A DNA stretch of 8,930 nt, taken from contig CAZZFQ010000060.1 of assembly GCA_964653695.1 (NCBI GenBank), forward strand, positions 1-8,930, given 5' to 3'. Position 1 is the stretch's first letter. The number at the start of each line of letters is the position of its first letter. Source of the DNA: JALHTG01 sp964653695. GTDB lineage: Archaea > Thermoproteota > Bathyarchaeia > 40CM-2-53-6 > JALHTG01. The notes beneath the pieces are model-generated. The model saw only the letters and a list, made by a program, of their open reading frames with translations, was not told the origin of the DNA and searched no databases. Of this stretch, positions 7,205-8,930 are shown piece by piece. Both the position numbers and the translations under genes were made by a program.

Positions 7205-8930
7205 TTGCCACGGTTCAAGACGACGAGTGAAATCCTGAAGATAATCGCCAACAAGGACCAGATCCGAAAGATGTAGTTGAGAGACTGCATCCGGAAGATA
7301 TTGGCATTATCGCTCATGTCGATCACGGCAAGACTACTATGTCAGACTCATTGCTTGCCTCGTCAGGGCTTCTTTCGCCGTCTGTAGCGGGAACTGCGCT
7401 GGCTCTTGACTTCATGGAGGAAGAGCAGAAGAGGCAGATGACGATAAAGGCTGCAAACGTCAGCCTTCTCCACGAGAAGAACGGCGTTTCGTATGTTATT
7501 AACTTGATAGATACGCCGGGGCATGTTGACTTTTCGGGTAAGGTGACGCGGTCTCTCAGAGCCATCGATGGCGCGGTCGTCGTCGTGGATGCTGTTGAGG
7601 AAGTCATGGTTCAGACTGAGACGGTTACTCGCCAAGCTCTCGAGGAGAGAGTTAGGCCAGTGCTCTATGTTAACAAGATTGATCGGTTGATTAAGGAGTT
7701 GAAGCTTACCCCCGACCAAATTCAAGAGAAGATCGCACGTATAATAAAAGACTTCAATGGGCTCATAGACCTCTACGCGGAACCAGAGTTCCGGGATAAG
7801 TGGAAGGTAAGTTTTGCGACGAATACGGTTGCTATGGGCTCGGCGAAGGATCGTTGGGGCTTCACCTCAGCCATCGCCCAAAACCGTGGAGTGAAGTTCT
7901 CGGATGTCTTGGACGCCTACGCGCAGAACAAGGTTGAGGAGTTGAAGGAGAAGAGCCCGCTTCACGAGGCTATACTGGATATGGCGGTGGAAGCCATGTC
8001 TCCGCCCCATGTGGCCCAGAAGTATCGGATACCGAAGATATGGAAGGGAGATGTGAACTCAGAATTTGGTCGAGCCATGGTGGAGTGTGACGACAATGGG
8101 CCAGCGATCATGTGTGTGACGAATATTGTGGTCGACCCGCAGGCCGGTGTTGTTGCTACTGGGCGGCTGTTCTCAGGCACGATCAAGGAGGGGCAAATGA
8201 TTCACCTTGTTGGTGCCAGGGTTGAATCGAGAGTTCAGCAGGTCTGCGTGTATATGGGCGTGTATAGGGAGGTTATCGGGGAGATAAATGCGGGCAATAT
8301 TCCTGCCCTGCTGGGGTTGGAGGCTGCCAGAGCTGGAGAGACCTTGGCTACGTCCAAGGATGTTGCGCCGTTCGAGGCGGTTCACTATGTCACTGAGCCA
8401 GTGGTGACGATGGCAGTTGAGCCCAAGTTCAGCCGCGATCTTCCTAGGCTCGTGGATACGCTTAGGAAACTCTCGATCGAAGACCCGAACCTTGTCACAA
8501 CTATTAACGAAGAGACTGGGGAGTACCTGATTTCAGGTATGGGAACCCTTCACCTGGAAATTGCCACGACGCTGATTAGCAAGACTGGCTTGGAGATGGT
8601 GACCTCGCAGCCGATTGTCATCTACAGGGAAAGTATTAGAAAGCCAGCTGGGCCCTTCGAAGGTAAGTCACCCAATAGGCACAACCGCATTAGGATCATG
8701 GTCGAGCCTTTACCTGAAGAAATCATTGACATGATAAAGCGAGGAGATATCGGAGGGTACATGGATCGCCACGCGTTGGCAAGGATCCTCAGGGACAAGG
8801 GTTGGGAGGCAGAAGATGCAAGAGGAGTCTGGAGTGTTGATGAGAGCTGCAACATCCTCACGGACGTGACGAAGGGAGCACAGTACGTGCAAGAAGCTAA
8901 GGACACGATCATCTCTGGGTATGAGTGGTC
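7205..8930 (+). CDS. fusA: Translation elongation factor aEF-2, gene interrupted by a 29-nt BHB intron (partial at 3' end)
   Basis: aEF-2 is the GTPase that drives ribosomal translocation. Exon 1 is 7205-7268 and exon 2 runs from 7298 past the window edge. Exon 1 starts at TTG behind GGAGG and encodes MPRFKTTSEILKIIANKDQIR plus the first base of codon 22. Unspliced, the frame meets TAG at 7274-7276 after 23 codons, and the GTPase part is in another frame. Removing 7269-7297 joins them as QIRNIGIIAHVDHGKT, the conserved archaeal sequence. After splicing, G1 is AHVDHGKT (27-34), G3 is DTPGHVDF (93-100) and G4 is NKID (147-150). VVDPQAGVVATGRLFSGTI marks domain II and GEYLISGMGTLHLEIA domain III. 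Exon 2 is open to the edge, giving about 565 residues of an expected 730-740. The diphthamide histidine would lie just beyond the window. Standard gene callers would miss exon 1 and start too late. Confidence 0.93.
7262..7299 (+). repeat. Imperfect direct repeat flanking the intron hairpin
   Basis: ATCCGAAAGAT (7262-7272) recurs as ATCCGGAAGAT (7289-7299), matching at 10 of 11 bases with a 27-base offset. Extending left adds GACCAG (7256-7261) against GACTGC (7283-7288), giving 13 of 17 matches. The second copy supplies the 3' strand of the central helix and the second bulge of the splicing motif. Confidence 0.75.
7269..7297 (+). other. Archaeal bulge-helix-bulge intron in the aEF-2 mRNA (29 nt)
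   Basis: The intron starts at the third A of bulge AAA (7267-7269) and ends at the G of bulge AGA (7296-7298). It interrupts codon 22 after its first base (phase 1); joined, the codon is A|AT, asparagine. Its body is a hairpin: 7270-7278 pairs with 7283-7291 over nine base pairs, two of them G-U, closed by the loop GAGA. A 29-nt intron is very short, and it encodes nothing. It contains the in-frame TAG (7274-7276). The exact cut after the second bulge base follows the known rule of archaeal splicing endonucleases. A cut after the first base would also keep the frame but give aspartate, not the conserved asparagine. Confidence 0.9.

Larger units (their letters stand above)
7258..7304 (+). promoter_or_regulatory. 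Bulge-helix-bulge splicing motif spanning the aEF-2 intron
   Basis: The elements in order are as follows. The outer helix pairs CCAGA (7258-7262) with TATTGG (7299-7304), with A7300 unpaired and one G-U pair. The central helix pairs TCCG (7263-7266) with CGGA (7292-7295), four Watson-Crick pairs. Bulge one is AAA (7267-7269) and bulge two is AGA (7296-7298). The inner hairpin is 7270-7291. This is the full outer-bulge-helix-bulge-inner layout recognised by the archaeal tRNA splicing endonuclease. The only imperfection is the extra unpaired A in the outer helix. Confidence 0.88.

Noticed and set aside
7255..7310. Programmed ribosomal frameshift before the aEF-2 P-loop
   Set aside because: A shift near the AAAG would leave a nine-residue insert (DVVERLHPE and similar) between R21 and the IGIIAHV segment, where archaeal EF-2 tolerates none. 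Splicing gives the exact consensus instead.
7205..7341. aEF-2 as a frameshifted pseudogene or an assembly error
   Set aside because: Exon 1 and exon 2 both keep fully conserved residues, exon 2 is open for over 1600 bases, and the disruption equals exactly one BHB intron that restores the conserved sequence. A random indel would not produce the paired structure.
7323..7725. Two minus-strand open frames opposite aEF-2 (94 and 120 codons)
   Set aside because: They are shadows of the strongly conserved aEF-2 exon 2 and have no recognisable protein features.

Overview
The window is archaeal. It carries an XPF-type nuclease without a helicase part, 6-phospho-3-hexuloisomerase, diphthine--ammonia ligase, archaeal/eukaryotic-type ATP-dependent DNA ligase, FEN-1 and aEF-2. 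Base composition is mid-range, start codons are often TTG, and Shine-Dalgarno sites are recognisable. The aEF-2 N-terminus (PRFKTTSEILKI...) and the short XPF point to the TACK side of the Archaea, perhaps a Bathyarchaeia- or Nitrososphaeria-like lineage. That placement is inference from family knowledge, not from a search.

Layout. Positions 1-786 (minus strand) hold the N-terminal two thirds of a 2-oxoacid:ferredoxin oxidoreductase alpha subunit, cut by the window edge. Divergent from it on the plus strand run an XPF-like nuclease (920-1606), 6-phospho-3-hexuloisomerase (1649-2254) and an S-adenosylhomocysteine/5'-methylthioadenosine deaminase-type amidohydrolase (2340-3641). A minus-strand cluster reads fen1 (7014-5989), then DNA ligase (5992-4388), then dph6 (4310-3624). 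Its last gene overlaps the amidohydrolase tail to tail. Divergent from fen1, aEF-2 starts at 7205 and runs off the right edge.

Main discovery. The aEF-2 reading frame is broken just before its GTP-binding P-loop. An in-frame TAG lies at 7274-7276, and the conserved GTPase part is in another frame. The break is explained base for base by a 29-nt archaeal intron (7269-7297) held in a textbook bulge-helix-bulge (BHB) structure. The structure has a central 4-bp helix TCCG/CGGA, two 3-nt bulges (AAA and AGA), and a 9-bp inner hairpin closed by a GAGA (GNRA) loop. Cutting each bulge after its second base gives the universal aEF-2 sequence QIRNIGIIAHVDHGKT in frame. An essential translation factor would therefore depend on the tRNA splicing endonuclease and ligase for its mRNA. 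The 3' part of the intron is an imperfect direct repeat of the end of exon 1, which hints at an origin by local duplication.

Other points. dph6 probably starts at an unusual CTG preceded by a good Shine-Dalgarno sequence. Its product catalyses the last step of diphthamide formation on EF-2, and aEF-2 is encoded 2.9 kb away. fen1 and the ligase overlap by TTGA, which suggests translational coupling of two Okazaki-fragment maturation enzymes.
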